64,000 nucleotides of DNA from Zoogloea sp041914405. GTDB taxonomy: Bacteria; Pseudomonadota; Gammaproteobacteria; Burkholderiales; Rhodocyclaceae. A model generated the notes under the pieces. It made no database searches. It saw only the letters and a list, made by a program, of their open reading frames with translations, and was not told the DNA's origin. The DNA lies in NCBI RefSeq assembly GCF_041914405.1, contig NZ_JAYSDK010000024.1, forward strand, positions 19,661 through 83,660. The letters are read 5' to 3'. Numbering within the stretch: position 1 is the stretch's first letter; each line of letters starts with the position of its first letter. The position numbers and the translations under genes are program-made. This document shows, in pieces, positions 1-11,062 of this stretch.

Positions 1-1195
1 GCACGTTGCCGTGGCTGTCCACTGCGCGGCTCTGCAGCACCGCCGGGCCACCGTCCCACAGCCAGGGCAGGCTGAAGCGGGTCAGCGCGCGGTCGAGCAC
101 CGGCGTCTGCAGCACCGCCTCTTCCCAGTTGCGGCCGCCGTCGATGGACACGTCCACGCGGCGGATGCGCCCGTGGCCGGACCAGGCCAGGCCGGTGATC
201 TGCTGGCGGCCGCGGTTCTTCAGGGTCTGCCCGCCGGATGGCCCGGTGATCACCGACTTCACGTCGAGCACGAAGGAGAACTGGCGTGAGCTGCCGTCCG
301 GCAGCAGGTCGGTGTATTTGGACGTTTCCTGGCGGCTCTGCCACGGCGCGGTGCCGAGCTTGAGGCGGCGCAGCCACTTGACGCTGATGTTGCCCTCCCA
401 ACCCGGCAGCAGCAGGCGCAGCGGGTAGCCCTGCTCCGGGCGCAGCATCTCACCATTCTGGGCGTAGACGATCAGTGCATCGTCGAGGGCCTTGTCCAGC
501 GGCACGCTGCGCGTCATCGCCGCCGCGTCCGCCCCTTCGGCCAGCAGCCATTTGGCCTCCGGCGCCACGCCGACCTCCTGCAGCAGGGTGCCGAGGGATA
601 CGCCGGTCCACTCGCAGCAACTGAGCAGGCCGTGCAATGACTGCACGGTGAGCTTGCGCGCCGGCCGCCACTCGCTGCCGCTGTTACCGGCGCATTCGAG
701 GAAATGCACCCGCGACACCGCCGGAAAGCGCAGCAGGTCGTTGAGGCTGAAGGACAGCGGCCGCTCCACCAGGCCATGGATCACCAGCCGGTGCTGCTCC
801 GGGTCGATGTCGGGAATACCGGCGTGGTGGCGCTCGAAGACCAGCCCGTTGGGGGTGATGGTGCCGAAGATGTCGGCCAGCGGCGTCAGGCTCGACGCGG
901 CGGTGGGGAAGGTCGGCTGGGCGCCTTCGCGGACGCGGCGGATCACCCGCCCCTCGAAACCCGACGGCTGGCCGTAGGGATTGGCCACCGGCCGCCCCTG
1001 GCTGCGCGTCCACGCCGGCACCGGCAGCACGTCGCCGGCGGCGCGGGCCGGACCGGCCAATGCGGCAGCAGCAGCGCCACCGGCCAGCGCCGCCCCCCCC
1101 TGCAAAAAGCGACGGCGGCCAGGCGGCTTGGCACTTTTATCGGCAACCAGGTCGGCACCGGCATCGAGGCCGGGCGGAGGCAGATAGGGGGGCAT
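1..1195 (-). CDS. soxC: SoxC-like sulfite oxidase / sulfur dehydrogenase molybdoprotein, 3'-truncated by window edge
   Basis: About 398 codons are visible and the reading frame runs off the left edge. A twin-arginine signal is evident around residues 26-52 (RRRFLQGG followed by an Ala-rich segment), so the product is exported folded with its cofactor. The oxidoreductase molybdopterin domain follows, with the ligand-cysteine motif HFLECAGNSG near residue 168. The start of the Mo-cofactor dimerisation domain is seen in ITGLAWSGHGRIRRVDVS. In the family, SoxC pairs with the diheme cytochrome SoxD in the Sox sulfur-oxidising complex, whereas SorA-type enzymes oxidise sulfite to sulfate. The partner gene would lie beyond the window, so SoxC is preferred only on motif style. 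The ATG at 1195 is preceded by GCGAGGA. The glutamine amidotransferase gene lies 31 bp upstream on the same strand. Confidence 0.85.
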   Translation of the reverse strand, partial: MPPYLPPPGLDAGADLVADKSAKPPGRRRFLQGGAALAGGAAAAALAGPARAAGDVLPVPAWTRSQGRPVANPYGQPSGFEGRVIRRVREGAQPTFPTAASSLTPLADIFGTITPNGLVFERHHAGIPDIDPEQHRLVIHGLVERPLSFSLNDLLRFPAVSRVHFLECAGNSGSEWRPARKLTVQSLHGLLSCCEWTGVSLGTLLQEVGVAPEAKWLLAEGADAAAMTRSVPLDKALDDALIVYAQNGEMLRPEQGYPLRLLLPGWEGNISVKWLRRLKLGTAPWQSRQETSKYTDLLPDGSSRQFSFVLDVKSVITGPSGGQTLKNRGRQQITGLAWSGHGRIRRVDVSIDGGRNWEEAVLQTPVLDRALTRFSLPWLWDGGPAVLQSRAVDSHGNV

Positions 1196-1226
1196 GGGTC
1201 CTCGCGGGGGTCGTGGAAAGAAAGGG

Positions 1227-2045
1227 CTACACGCAATCGTCGGTGGCCAGCGGCACCTGGCCGGGCCGCGTCGGGGCCATCGCCACCAGTTCGCCGGCCT
1301 GGAAGCACCACAGGCTGCCGGCCGGCATCGCCACCCAGTGCTCGTTGGCGGTCAGCGGCACGGTGGCGACGATGACGCTGCGGGTTGCCGGGTCGAGGCT
1401 GCGGCCGAGGTCGACGCTGAGCTCGGTGTCCACCAGGTGCACGTCACCAAAGGGTGCCTGGCGCGTCACGTGGCTGAGGCGGGTAGAACAATGGGCGAAC
1501 AGCAGCTCGCCGTCGGACAGCAGGAAATTGATGACGCCGAAGCGGGTCAGCGCGATGGCCGCCCCCTGCAGCCACTCGAAGAGAGCCAGCCGTTCTGGCC
1601 GGCTGTCGCCGAAGCGGCGCTGCAGGCCCTCCATCAGCCAGCAGAAGGCCAGCTCGCTGTCGGTGGTGCCGGCCGGCCGGAAGCGCCCTTCGATGACCGG
1701 CGCGAAGTCGAGCAGCGTGCCGTTGTGGGCGAACACCCACTGGCGCCCCCATAGCTCACGGGAGAAGGGATGGGTGTTCTCCAGACGGATCGCCCCGATG
1801 GTGGCCTTGCGGATGTGGGCGATGATGGTGGTAGCGTGCAGCGGGTGATCCGCCACCAGCGCCGCCAGCCGCGACGAGCAGGCCGGCTGCGGGTCGTGCA
1901 GCACGCGCACGCCGCCCTCCTCGAAGAAGGCGATACCCCAGCCGTCGGCGTGCTTGTCCGTCTCTCCACCACGGGCCCGGAAGCCCGTGAAGGAGAAGCA
2001 GATGTCGGTGGGCAGGTTGCTGTTCAGGCCAAGCAGTTGGCACAT
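1227..2045 (-). CDS. yafJ: Class II glutamine amidotransferase (YafJ family)
   Basis: The 272-residue protein starts with MCQLLGLNSN. Cys2 would be the N-terminal nucleophile after Met removal, as in Ntn-type class II glutaminases. That is why the ATG at 2045 is chosen over an in-frame ATG 27 bp upstream, which lies inside a palindromic repeat. WGIAFFEEGG, HIRKATIG, the HNGTL motif and TDSELAFCWL are standard for the YafJ/DUG3 group, predicted cytosolic glutamine amidohydrolases of unknown acceptor. The length matches the family. It may be co-transcribed with the downstream soxC gene 31 bp away. A diverged copy of its first 20 or so codons, without the start, occurs at 5575-5638. Confidence 0.9.
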   Translation of the reverse strand: MCQLLGLNSNLPTDICFSFTGFRARGGETDKHADGWGIAFFEEGGVRVLHDPQPACSSRLAALVADHPLHATTIIAHIRKATIGAIRLENTHPFSRELWGRQWVFAHNGTLLDFAPVIEGRFRPAGTTDSELAFCWLMEGLQRRFGDSRPERLALFEWLQGAAIALTRFGVINFLLSDGELLFAHCSTRLSHVTRQAPFGDVHLVDTELSVDLGRSLDPATRSVIVATVPLTANEHWVAMPAGSLWCFQAGELVAMAPTRPGQVPLATDDCV

Positions 2046-2056
2046 GGCGGTAATTC

Positions 2057-2123
2057 GTGGGGGCGAATTCATTCGCCCTCTGTCCCTTCAATGATGTCTG
2101 CGGGCGAATAAATTCGCCCCCAC
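2057..2123. repeat. 67-bp palindromic repeat, copy 1
   Basis: Two 22-bp arms (2057-2078 and 2102-2123) flank a 23-bp spacer. The left arm begins GTGGGGGCGAATTC and the right arm is its reverse complement with one mismatch. Near-identical units of the same length lie at 5649-5715 and 47698-47764, with shorter derivatives at 58735-58764 and 34134-34155. The element sits between the TonB receptor gene and yafJ and could fold into a long hairpin in a transcript. Confidence 0.93.
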
Positions 2124-2161
2124 AGGGTCGAGCTGGGCCTGTAGGACGCCTTCCAGCCGGC

Positions 2162-4537
<2,376 letters not shown>

Positions 4538-4558
4538 GGACAGGGACCTTGTCTTGTT

Positions 4559-4587
4559 CTGACGGACGGGATACAGCCCGTCGTCAG
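4559..4587. promoter_or_regulatory. Inverted repeat upstream of TonB receptor gene
   Basis: CTGACGGACGGG, a 6-nt loop, then CCCGTCGTCAG form a hairpin with one bulge, 22 bp upstream of the receptor start codon. There is no T-run on either strand, so it is not an obvious terminator. It may be an operator or a 5'-UTR structure. Confidence 0.35.
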
Positions 4588-4783
4588 CGCAAAATCCGCG
4601 CCATGCTGGCGTTTCTCGCCGCCAGCGCTACGCCCGCTCCCTGCGTTCCCGCTACTTTCCCGCTAAATGGCAGGCACGCCCGCTCCCGCCTCACACCAGG
4701 CGCAGAGGCCGCCATGCCGTGCAATGCCCGCCCGTTGCTGGCTTATGCGCAGCCTCGCGGCATCCCTGCTGCAATCCAGACAC

Positions 4784-5422
4784 TCAGCCGTGACGGGCAG
4801 CCATGTGCTCGGCGATCAACTCGGTCTGGAAGCGGCTCACCGCATCCGGATCAGTGAAGATGGTCTGGGTATTGTTCTGGGCCTTGTAACCCGGCCCCCC
4901 GGCCTTGCCCTTGACGACGAAGGTGCCCTCCCCGGACGCCGACCAGTTGGTGGAGCCTTCACCACCGACCTTGCCATCGGCGACGAAGCCCTTGGTGTGG
5001 CTGATCTGGTGGGTGGCCGACTGGCCGACGACGAAGTAGGTGTTGAAGGCAGTCGGATTGCGGGCCATGTCGGAGTCGAGCAGCTTCTTCTCGTGCACGC
5101 CGCCGGCCTGGCTCTTGTCCAGGGTGATCATCATCGTGATTCCCGGATCGGCTGCTAGCGTCATCAGGATGTCGTTCAGCTCATCGTCGTCGAAGCCAAA
5201 CATGTTCATGTAAAGGGAAACGCTGACCCGCGACAGCACATGCTTGAGGATCTCATGGACATCGTCGCGGCCCACATAGAACAGATGGAAGTCCTTGCTG
5301 GCATTGGTCGAATAGGATTTCTCCTGGGTGTATTGCTGCAGGTCGAGTAGATCGAAGCGCTGCAGGGTCTGGGTTGGATCCTGAACCACATTGCTGGGGC
5401 TAGTGGTAGCGAGCGTATCCAT
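4784..5422 (-). CDS. Phospholipase D-fold protein with a single HKD motif
   Basis: A 212-residue protein from the ATG at 5422, chosen because GGAGGT lies 9 bp upstream; a longer in-frame extension lacks this. The HKD motif HTKGFVAD (HxKx4D), followed by GSTNWSASGEG, is the PLD-superfamily catalytic signature. One copy suggests a homodimeric Nuc/cardiolipin-hydrolase-like phosphodiesterase or nuclease. It has no signal peptide or membrane segment, so a cytosolic location is expected unless exported another way. It lies 246 bp upstream of the TonB receptor gene on the same strand, and the two-gene block is bracketed by a repeated segment. The substrate cannot be told from sequence. Confidence 0.75.
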   Translation of the reverse strand: MDTLATTSPSNVVQDPTQTLQRFDLLDLQQYTQEKSYSTNASKDFHLFYVGRDDVHEILKHVLSRVSVSLYMNMFGFDDDELNDILMTLAADPGITMMITLDKSQAGGVHEKKLLDSDMARNPTAFNTYFVVGQSATHQISHTKGFVADGKVGGEGSTNWSASGEGTFVVKGKAGGPGYKAQNNTQTIFTDPDAVSRFQTELIAEHMAARHG

Positions 5423-5574
5423 CTGGCAGTACCTCCACGGTCGCTGTCGGCGCCGGCCATCCGGCGGGCCGGCATACCCCCTGATGCAAGGGGGACACCC
5501 TGTGTTGTAGGGCATGCGCGCCTAATTGCCAGGTAAGGGCGCGTCAGCCCTCCGCTCGCTGTCGGTGACGCCGG

Positions 5575-5638
5575 CCGGAAGCCCCTGAAGGAGAAGCAGA
5601 TGTCGGTAGGCCGGTTGCTGTTCAGGCCAGGCGTGCCG
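5575..5638 (-). pseudogene. Fragment duplicated from 5' end of yafJ
   Basis: This segment is nearly identical to codons 5 to about 23 of yafJ at 1977-2033 (translations LNSNRPTDICFSF and LNSNLPTDICFSF). It lacks the Met-Cys start, and a different 15-20 bp sequence replaces it. Like the real gene, it is followed immediately by the 67-bp palindrome. It is a relic rather than a gene. Confidence 0.85.
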
Positions 5639-5648
5639 CACGCACCCA

Positions 5649-5715
5649 GTGGGGGCGAATTCATTCGCCCTCCGTCCCTTCAATGACGCCTGCGGGCGAA
5701 TGAATTCGCCCCCAC
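5649..5715. repeat. 67-bp palindromic repeat, copy 2
   Basis: Perfect 22-bp inverted arms (5649-5670 and 5694-5715) flank a 23-bp spacer. The spacer resembles that of copy 1 at 20 of 23 positions. Together with the adjacent yafJ fragment this forms a direct repeat of about 140 bp with 1977-2123. Confidence 0.95.
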
Positions 5716-5783
5716 GGATTAGGGCTTACCTGCGCTAGTCGGCCGGTTCGGAGCGATCGCGGGATACTTGCTGGACAAGGACG

Positions 5784-6998
5784 TCAAACAGAATCAGCAT
5801 GAATGACTCCGGCACACCGGACCCGGATCGTGAACCAGAAGCGGCTGCCTTGTCCCACCTCACTCGAACAGCCGGCCGTGCCGCCCATCGCCTCGGCAAG
5901 TTTCTTCACCGTCACCAGGCCGATGCCGGTGCCGCCGAAGCGCCGGGTCGGCGAATTGTCCACCTGCTCGAAGATGGAAAACAGGCGCGGCACCGCGTCC
6001 GCCGGGATGCCGATGCCGGTGTCGCGCACCTCGAAGCGCAGGGTGACGGCGGCCAGGCCGCCCGAGGCATCCTGCGCCTCGGCCTCCCGCGTCGCGACGA
6101 CACAGACCGAGCCCTTCTCGGTGTAGGTGAGGGCGTTGCCGAGATAGCACTGCAGCGCGATGCGCAGGTTGGCGGGATCGCCGGTGACCACCAGCCCGAG
6201 CAGCGCGTCCGCGTCGGCGACGAGCTGCAGCTGCTTGGCCGTGGCCCGCGCCTGGCTCTCCTCCACCACCTCCTCCACCACCGCGCCGGCATCGAAGGGT
6301 TCCTCGCGCAGCACGATGGTCCGCGACTCCAGCTCGGTCAGCTTGAGGATGCCGTCCACCAGGTCGATGAGCCGCTTGTGGATCGGCACCATCTTGTCCG
6401 TCAGGTTCTTCTGCTTGTCCGACAGCTCGGTGCGCTGCAGCAGATGGATCATCGCCGACAGCTGGTGCAGCGGGGTGCGCAGCTCATGGGACATGTTGCC
6501 AAGGAAATGGGTCTTGGCGACGCTGGCCGCCTCGGCCGCCAGCTGGGCCTTGCGGAGCGCCGTGGTGCGCTCGGCGACCAGCTCCTCCAGCTTGTCGTTG
6601 TAAAGCCGCAGCGCCACCTCCTTGGCCCGCAGCGCCAGCTGCACGTCCACCCGCGCCCGCACCACGTCCGGATTGATCGGCTTGTGGATGAAGTCCATCG
6701 CACCGGCGGCGAGGGCCGCGGACTCGCTGGCCGAGTCGCTCATCGCCGTCACAAAGATGACCGGGATGTCACGGGTCGCCGGCTCGCCCTTCAGCTGGCG
6801 CAGGACCTCGTAGCCGTCCATGCCGGGCATCTGCACGTCGAGGAGGATCAGCTCGGGCGGGGTCCGGGCGATGAACTCAAGCGCCTGCTCGCCGGACAAC
6901 GCGAAACTGACCTTGCAGCGGTCGGACAGGATGTGCGCCAGGACCTGCACATTGCTCGGCGCGTCATCGACGATCAGGATCAGCGGCTTGGTGGTCAT
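5784..6998 (-). CDS. Receiver-histidine kinase hybrid (REC-HisKA-HATPase)
   Basis: A 404-residue cytosolic protein. The N-terminal receiver domain (residues 5-125) has acidic residues VDD and the phospho-acceptor Asp in LLDVQMPGMDG. A coiled linker follows, then HisKA with FLGNMSHELRTPLH (about residue 165) and a HATPase_c domain (GNALTYTEKG, DTGIGIPADA, RRFGGTGIGL). There is no sensor input and no DNA-binding output. It probably receives phosphate from the two upstream hybrid kinases through their HPt modules and relays or dissipates it. Its ATG overlaps the stop of the upstream kinase gene by 4 bp (ATGA), so translation is coupled. It is the last gene of the five-gene minus-strand operon. 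Confidence 0.92.
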   Translation of the reverse strand: MTTKPLILIVDDAPSNVQVLAHILSDRCKVSFALSGEQALEFIARTPPELILLDVQMPGMDGYEVLRQLKGEPATRDIPVIFVTAMSDSASESAALAAGAMDFIHKPINPDVVRARVDVQLALRAKEVALRLYNDKLEELVAERTTALRKAQLAAEAASVAKTHFLGNMSHELRTPLHQLSAMIHLLQRTELSDKQKNLTDKMVPIHKRLIDLVDGILKLTELESRTIVLREEPFDAGAVVEEVVEESQARATAKQLQLVADADALLGLVVTGDPANLRIALQCYLGNALTYTEKGSVCVVATREAEAQDASGGLAAVTLRFEVRDTGIGIPADAVPRLFSIFEQVDNSPTRRFGGTGIGLVTVKKLAEAMGGTAGCSSEVGQGSRFWFTIRVRCAGVIHADSV

Positions 6999-9900
6999 GT
7001 CGGCAGGTCGGTTTCCCCGGTTCCATAGGGCTTGAGCAACTGGTGCCCCCCTCTGAAGTCCAGTCGGGCCATGCAGCCAGCCAATTCGTCAAACAGTGTA
7101 GCGCCGATGTGGGCGCGCAAGGCCGGCGCCAGCGCGTCGAAACAGGCCCCGGCCTCGAAATCCTGCGCTTCCAGCAAGGCGCACAGGGTGTCGATCTGCC
7201 TCCGGTCCACCGGCCCCGCCGCCTGGCTGGCCAGTTCGAGGGCCCGCGCGGCCGCGTCCTGGCGGGCGGCGATCACCGGCCCGGCCGCCTCCCGCAAGCC
7301 GGCCAGCGCCGCGCTGAGGGCCTGCCAGGCCGGCGCCAGCCCGGCCGCATCGCCGGCCTGGGCCAGGCTCTCGACCTGGGCCGCGCGCCGCGCGATATCG
7401 ACGGCGCCGATCAGGCCGGCGTTCCCGACCAGCTTGTGCATGCGCTTCGCCAGGGCCTCGCCCGCCGGCACAGCCCCATCGGCAGGCGCCTCGGTGAACT
7501 CTCCGAGAAAGCGATCCACCATCGAGACGTAGAGCTCGACGTCGTCACCCAGCCGGTGCCGGGCCGCCGCCGTGTCGAGCCCGGCGATCTCAGGCCAGCC
7601 GCCGGACGGCTCCCCGCCACCCCGGGCCAGCGGCCGGGCCTCCGGTGGCACGCCGCGGCGGCGCTCCAGTTCGGCCCGCAGGGTGGCAATCAGCTGTTGC
7701 GGATCGACCGGCTTGGTCAGGAAGGCGGAGGCACCGGCCGCCAGGGCCTGCTCTTTCTGGCTGGCCAGCGCACCGGCCGTGAAGGCGACGATGGGAATCT
7801 GGCTCAGGCGGCTGTCCTCGCGGATCCGCCGGGTGGCGGTGAAGCCGTCCATCACCGGCATCTGCATGTCCATCAGCACGATATCGACGGCCCCGGCGTG
7901 CATCGCCAGCCAGTCCAGCGCCTGCTGCCCGTTCATGCACAGGCTCACCTCCGCGCCCTGGCGGCTCAGGATGTTGAAGGCGACGTCGAGATTCATCTCG
8001 CTGTCGTCCACCACCAGCGCCCGCACCCCGCTCAGCCACTGGAAGCCCTTGAGATCCAGCCGGGCCTCGGCCTGGGGCAGCGCCGCCGGATCGGCGGCGA
8101 TCAGCGGAATCTCGACCCAGAACACGCTGCCCTGCCCGAGTTCGCTGCTCACCCCGACCCGGCCGCCCATCAGCTCGGCCAGCTTGCGGACGATGGACAG
8201 GCCCAGCCCGGTGCCGCCAAAGCGGCGGGTGGTGGATGCCTCGGCCTGGGTGAAGGGCGCGAACAGGGAGTCGATGGCCTCGCGCCGGATGCCGATGCCG
8301 CTGTCCGCCACTTCGCAGCGCAGCAGCCGCGGCGTCCCCTCCACAGCCTGCAGGCTCATGCGGACCTGGCCCCGGGCGGTGAATTTGATCGCGTTGCTGA
8401 GCAGGTTCATCAAGACCTGGCGCAGCCGCGTCTCATCGCCCAGCACCACCGGCGGAATCCCCTCCGGCAGCGGCACCACGTCAAAGGCCAGCCCCTTGTC
8501 GACCGCCTGCACCGCGAACACCGAGCGCAGCTCCTCCAGCAGCGCCGGCAGGCTGAAGGGCCGGTTCTCCAGCGCCAGCTCGCCGGCCTCGATCTTCGAC
8601 AGGTCCAGCGTGTCGTTGATGATGGTCAGCAGCGTCCGGCCGGCGATCTGGATCTTGCCCAGGGTGGCCCGCTGCTCGTCGTCGAGGGCGGTCTGCTCGA
8701 GCAGCAGGGACATGCCGAGCACCGCGTTCATGGGCGTGCGCAGCTCATGACTGATGAAGGCCAGGAATTCCCCCTTGGCCCGGCTGGCATCCTCGGCGGC
8801 GTGCTTGGCCATCACCAGCGCCTGCTCGACGAGCTTCTGCTCGGTCATGTCGAGAACTGTCCCGGTCATGCTGACCGGCACGCCGGCCGCGTCGCGCTGG
8901 ACCTCACCCTGGGACAGGATCGTGCGCTGGGTGCCGTCCTTGCGGTTGATGCGGCACTCGACCCGGTAGGTGGCCCGGCCGGCCAAGGTCTCGGCGATGG
9001 CCGCCTTGACCTTGGCGTGATCCTCCGGCACCACCAGCTCGAAGAAGTGGTCGTAGCTGGCTTCGACCTCCCCCGGCTCATAGCCGAAGAGGCGGAACAG
9101 CTCGTTCGACCACTCATTGGCGCCGGACGCCACATCCCAGGTCCAGCTGCCCAGATTGGCGATCTTCTGGGCGTCGCGCAGGTGCTTCTGGATCTGCTGC
9201 TGGCGCTTCTCGGCCTGCTTGCGCTCCGTGATGTCCTCGACCATGCACAGGTGGCGCGGCCGCTCCCCCGGCGCCACCTGCACCGGCGCAACCTTCATGC
9301 GGATCCACACCGGACTGCCGTCCGGGCGGAGGTAGCGCTTGTCCATCTCGAAGAAGGAGATCTCGCCGACGTTGAGGCGGGCCATGTTGGCCAGGTCTTC
9401 CGGGAGATCGTCGGGATGGGTGATGGCCATCCAGTCGACCCTCAGCATCTCGTCCCGTGTGCGCCCGGCAATCGCCGCAAACTTCGGGTTCACCTCTTGG
9501 ATGCGCCCGCTCCGGGAGTCGATCAGCGCGATCCCCACCGGCGCCTCGTCGAAGATGGTGCGGAAGCGCTGCTCCGACTCCTGGGTGAGCTGCATGGCCT
9601 GCTCCGCCACCTCCTGGGCGTTGAGCCATTCGGCCCGGTAGCGCCGCTCGGAATCGATGTTGCGCCAGCCGCCGACACAGGCGTGCAGCTGGCCGTCGGC
9701 ATCGCCAACGGGATTGATCCGCACGGACACCCAGCAATAGCTGCCGTCGCGCTTGCGCAGTCGCGCCTCGAAGACCCCCGAGCGCCCCGGCTGCAAGCCC
9801 TCGCGGAAATCCAGCACCGCGGCACGGTCGTCCGGGCTGACGAAATCGGCAAAGGGCTTGCCGACCATCTCCTCCGGCGCCCAGCCGAGCTGGCCGGTCA

Positions 9901-11011
9901 CCGACGGCGAGATCCACTCCAGCACACCGTCGTGGCTGGCCTTGAAGACCACGTCCGAGGCGTTCTCGGCGAGCAGCTGGAAGCCGCCCCGCGACGCCTC
10001 AAGCTCCCCCGTGCGGGACGCCACCTGGACGGCAAACTGGTAGGCGAGCAGGACGAAGACCACCACCACCGCCAGCCCGATCAGCAACATGCGTTGCCGC
10101 AAGGCCCGCAGCTCGCCCATCGCGTCATCGAAGCGCTCGCGCAGCACGATGTGCCAGCCCAGGCCGTTGTCCTCGCCCGGCACCGGCACGACAGCGGTGA
10201 GATAGCGCACCCCGTCGATGACCTCGTCGAACACCCCCTGCGCCCCTTGTAGCCCCGCCGGCACGATGACGGCCCCGAGGCGGCCGTAGGGATACAACGC
10301 AACACCTTGGGCGCTGGCGATCAAGACCTCCGGCCGGGTGACGTCGGTCCGGGCGATGGCCTTCTCGACTGTCGCGGTCACCCAGCCCCACGGAACATGC
10401 GCGGCCAGCACGCCCTTCAGCTGCCCCTTGCCATCGTGGATCGGGGCGGCGACATCGATGAAACGCAGGGGCTCGGCGTCCCCCGGCCTGGCCAGATGGC
10501 GGGCCAGCAGGACCGCATCATGCACGTCGCCGACGAAGGGGCCGGCCAGGCCGGCCTTGAACCACGGGCGGCCGCTGACGTTTTCCCCCACCAGCAGCTG
10601 CCCGGTGGCCTGGAGGACTTTTCCATCCGGATCGGCCAGGCCGATCCACACGAAATCGCTACGCAGCGCCTGATGCTTTTCGAGGAGCGCCCGCATCGCC
10701 GGCGCCGCCAGATCCCCCTGCTGCAACACCGGGCTGGAGCTCAGCAGCACGACCTCCCGGCGCCGCTCCTGCAGGCCCACCGCCAGCAGGTCGGCCGCCA
10801 TCGCCGCGCTGCCCTGCAGGCCCTGAGTCGCATTGCGGACGGCCTGCTCGGCGATGAGCTGGCCGAAATAGAGCATCGTCGCCACCAGCATGACCAGCGC
10901 AATGCCGCCGAGTCCCAGCGACAACGGGCTGCGGACACTGCGCAGGAAGGATGGGACAGGGACGAACGGGGGCATGGGCGCAGAGACAAGCCAGATAAGC
11001 ACTTGCATCAT
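6995..11011 (-). CDS. Large hybrid sensor histidine kinase (Cache, three PAS, HK, REC, HPt)
   Basis: 1338 residues in this order: TM about 33-52; periplasmic dCache-like sensor 53-305; TM about 308-330; PAS domains at about 345-465, 485-605 and 620-735 (MVEDITERKQ, VLDMTEQK ends); HisKA with FISHELRTPMN (about 765); HATPase_c (MNLLSNAIKF, RRFGGTGLGL). A receiver (VVDDSEMNLD, LMDMQMPVMDG) and a C-terminal HPt domain (MHKLVGNAGLIG, probable phospho-His) complete it. The Cache domain suggests a small-molecule ligand, possibly presented by the periplasmic binding protein in the operon. Start 11011 (ATGATG) is used; an ATG at 10975 is equally possible because neither has a clear Shine-Dalgarno sequence. 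The last 4 bp overlap the REC-HK gene. Confidence 0.92.
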   Translation of the reverse strand: MMQVLIWLVSAPMPPFVPVPSFLRSVRSPLSLGLGGIALVMLVATMLYFGQLIAEQAVRNATQGLQGSAAMAADLLAVGLQERRREVVLLSSSPVLQQGDLAAPAMRALLEKHQALRSDFVWIGLADPDGKVLQATGQLLVGENVSGRPWFKAGLAGPFVGDVHDAVLLARHLARPGDAEPLRFIDVAAPIHDGKGQLKGVLAAHVPWGWVTATVEKAIARTDVTRPEVLIASAQGVALYPYGRLGAVIVPAGLQGAQGVFDEVIDGVRYLTAVVPVPGEDNGLGWHIVLRERFDDAMGELRALRQRMLLIGLAVVVVFVLLAYQFAVQVASRTGELEASRGGFQLLAENASDVVFKASHDGVLEWISPSVTGQLGWAPEEMVGKPFADFVSPDDRAAVLDFREGLQPGRSGVFEARLRKRDGSYCWVSVRINPVGDADGQLHACVGGWRNIDSERRYRAEWLNAQEVAEQAMQLTQESEQRFRTIFDEAPVGIALIDSRSGRIQEVNPKFAAIAGRTRDEMLRVDWMAITHPDDLPEDLANMARLNVGEISFFEMDKRYLRPDGSPVWIRMKVAPVQVAPGERPRHLCMVEDITERKQAEKRQQQIQKHLRDAQKIANLGSWTWDVASGANEWSNELFRLFGYEPGEVEASYDHFFELVVPEDHAKVKAAIAETLAGRATYRVECRINRKDGTQRTILSQGEVQRDAAGVPVSMTGTVLDMTEQKLVEQALVMAKHAAEDASRAKGEFLAFISHELRTPMNAVLGMSLLLEQTALDDEQRATLGKIQIAGRTLLTIINDTLDLSKIEAGELALENRPFSLPALLEELRSVFAVQAVDKGLAFDVVPLPEGIPPVVLGDETRLRQVLMNLLSNAIKFTARGQVRMSLQAVEGTPRLLRCEVADSGIGIRREAIDSLFAPFTQAEASTTRRFGGTGLGLSIVRKLAELMGGRVGVSSELGQGSVFWVEIPLIAADPAALPQAEARLDLKGFQWLSGVRALVVDDSEMNLDVAFNILSRQGAEVSLCMNGQQALDWLAMHAGAVDIVLMDMQMPVMDGFTATRRIREDSRLSQIPIVAFTAGALASQKEQALAAGASAFLTKPVDPQQLIATLRAELERRRGVPPEARPLARGGGEPSGGWPEIAGLDTAAARHRLGDDVELYVSMVDRFLGEFTEAPADGAVPAGEALAKRMHKLVGNAGLIGAVDIARRAAQVESLAQAGDAAGLAPAWQALSAALAGLREAAGPVIAARQDAAARALELASQAAGPVDRRQIDTLCALLEAQDFEAGACFDALAPALRAHIGATLFDELAGCMARLDFRGGHQLLKPYGTGETDLPT

Positions 11012-11062
11012 TATTGTGCATGACGCCCGGCCCCGCCCCTGAAAGCTCTGTCAAAAGGTAAG

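Noticed and set aside
7043..10252. Very long plus-strand open frame of 1069 codons opposite the large hybrid kinase
   Set aside because: High GC removes stops from the antisense frame. Its translation is Arg/His/Gln/Leu-rich with no domain, while the minus frame carries complete Cache, PAS, kinase, receiver and HPt motifs.
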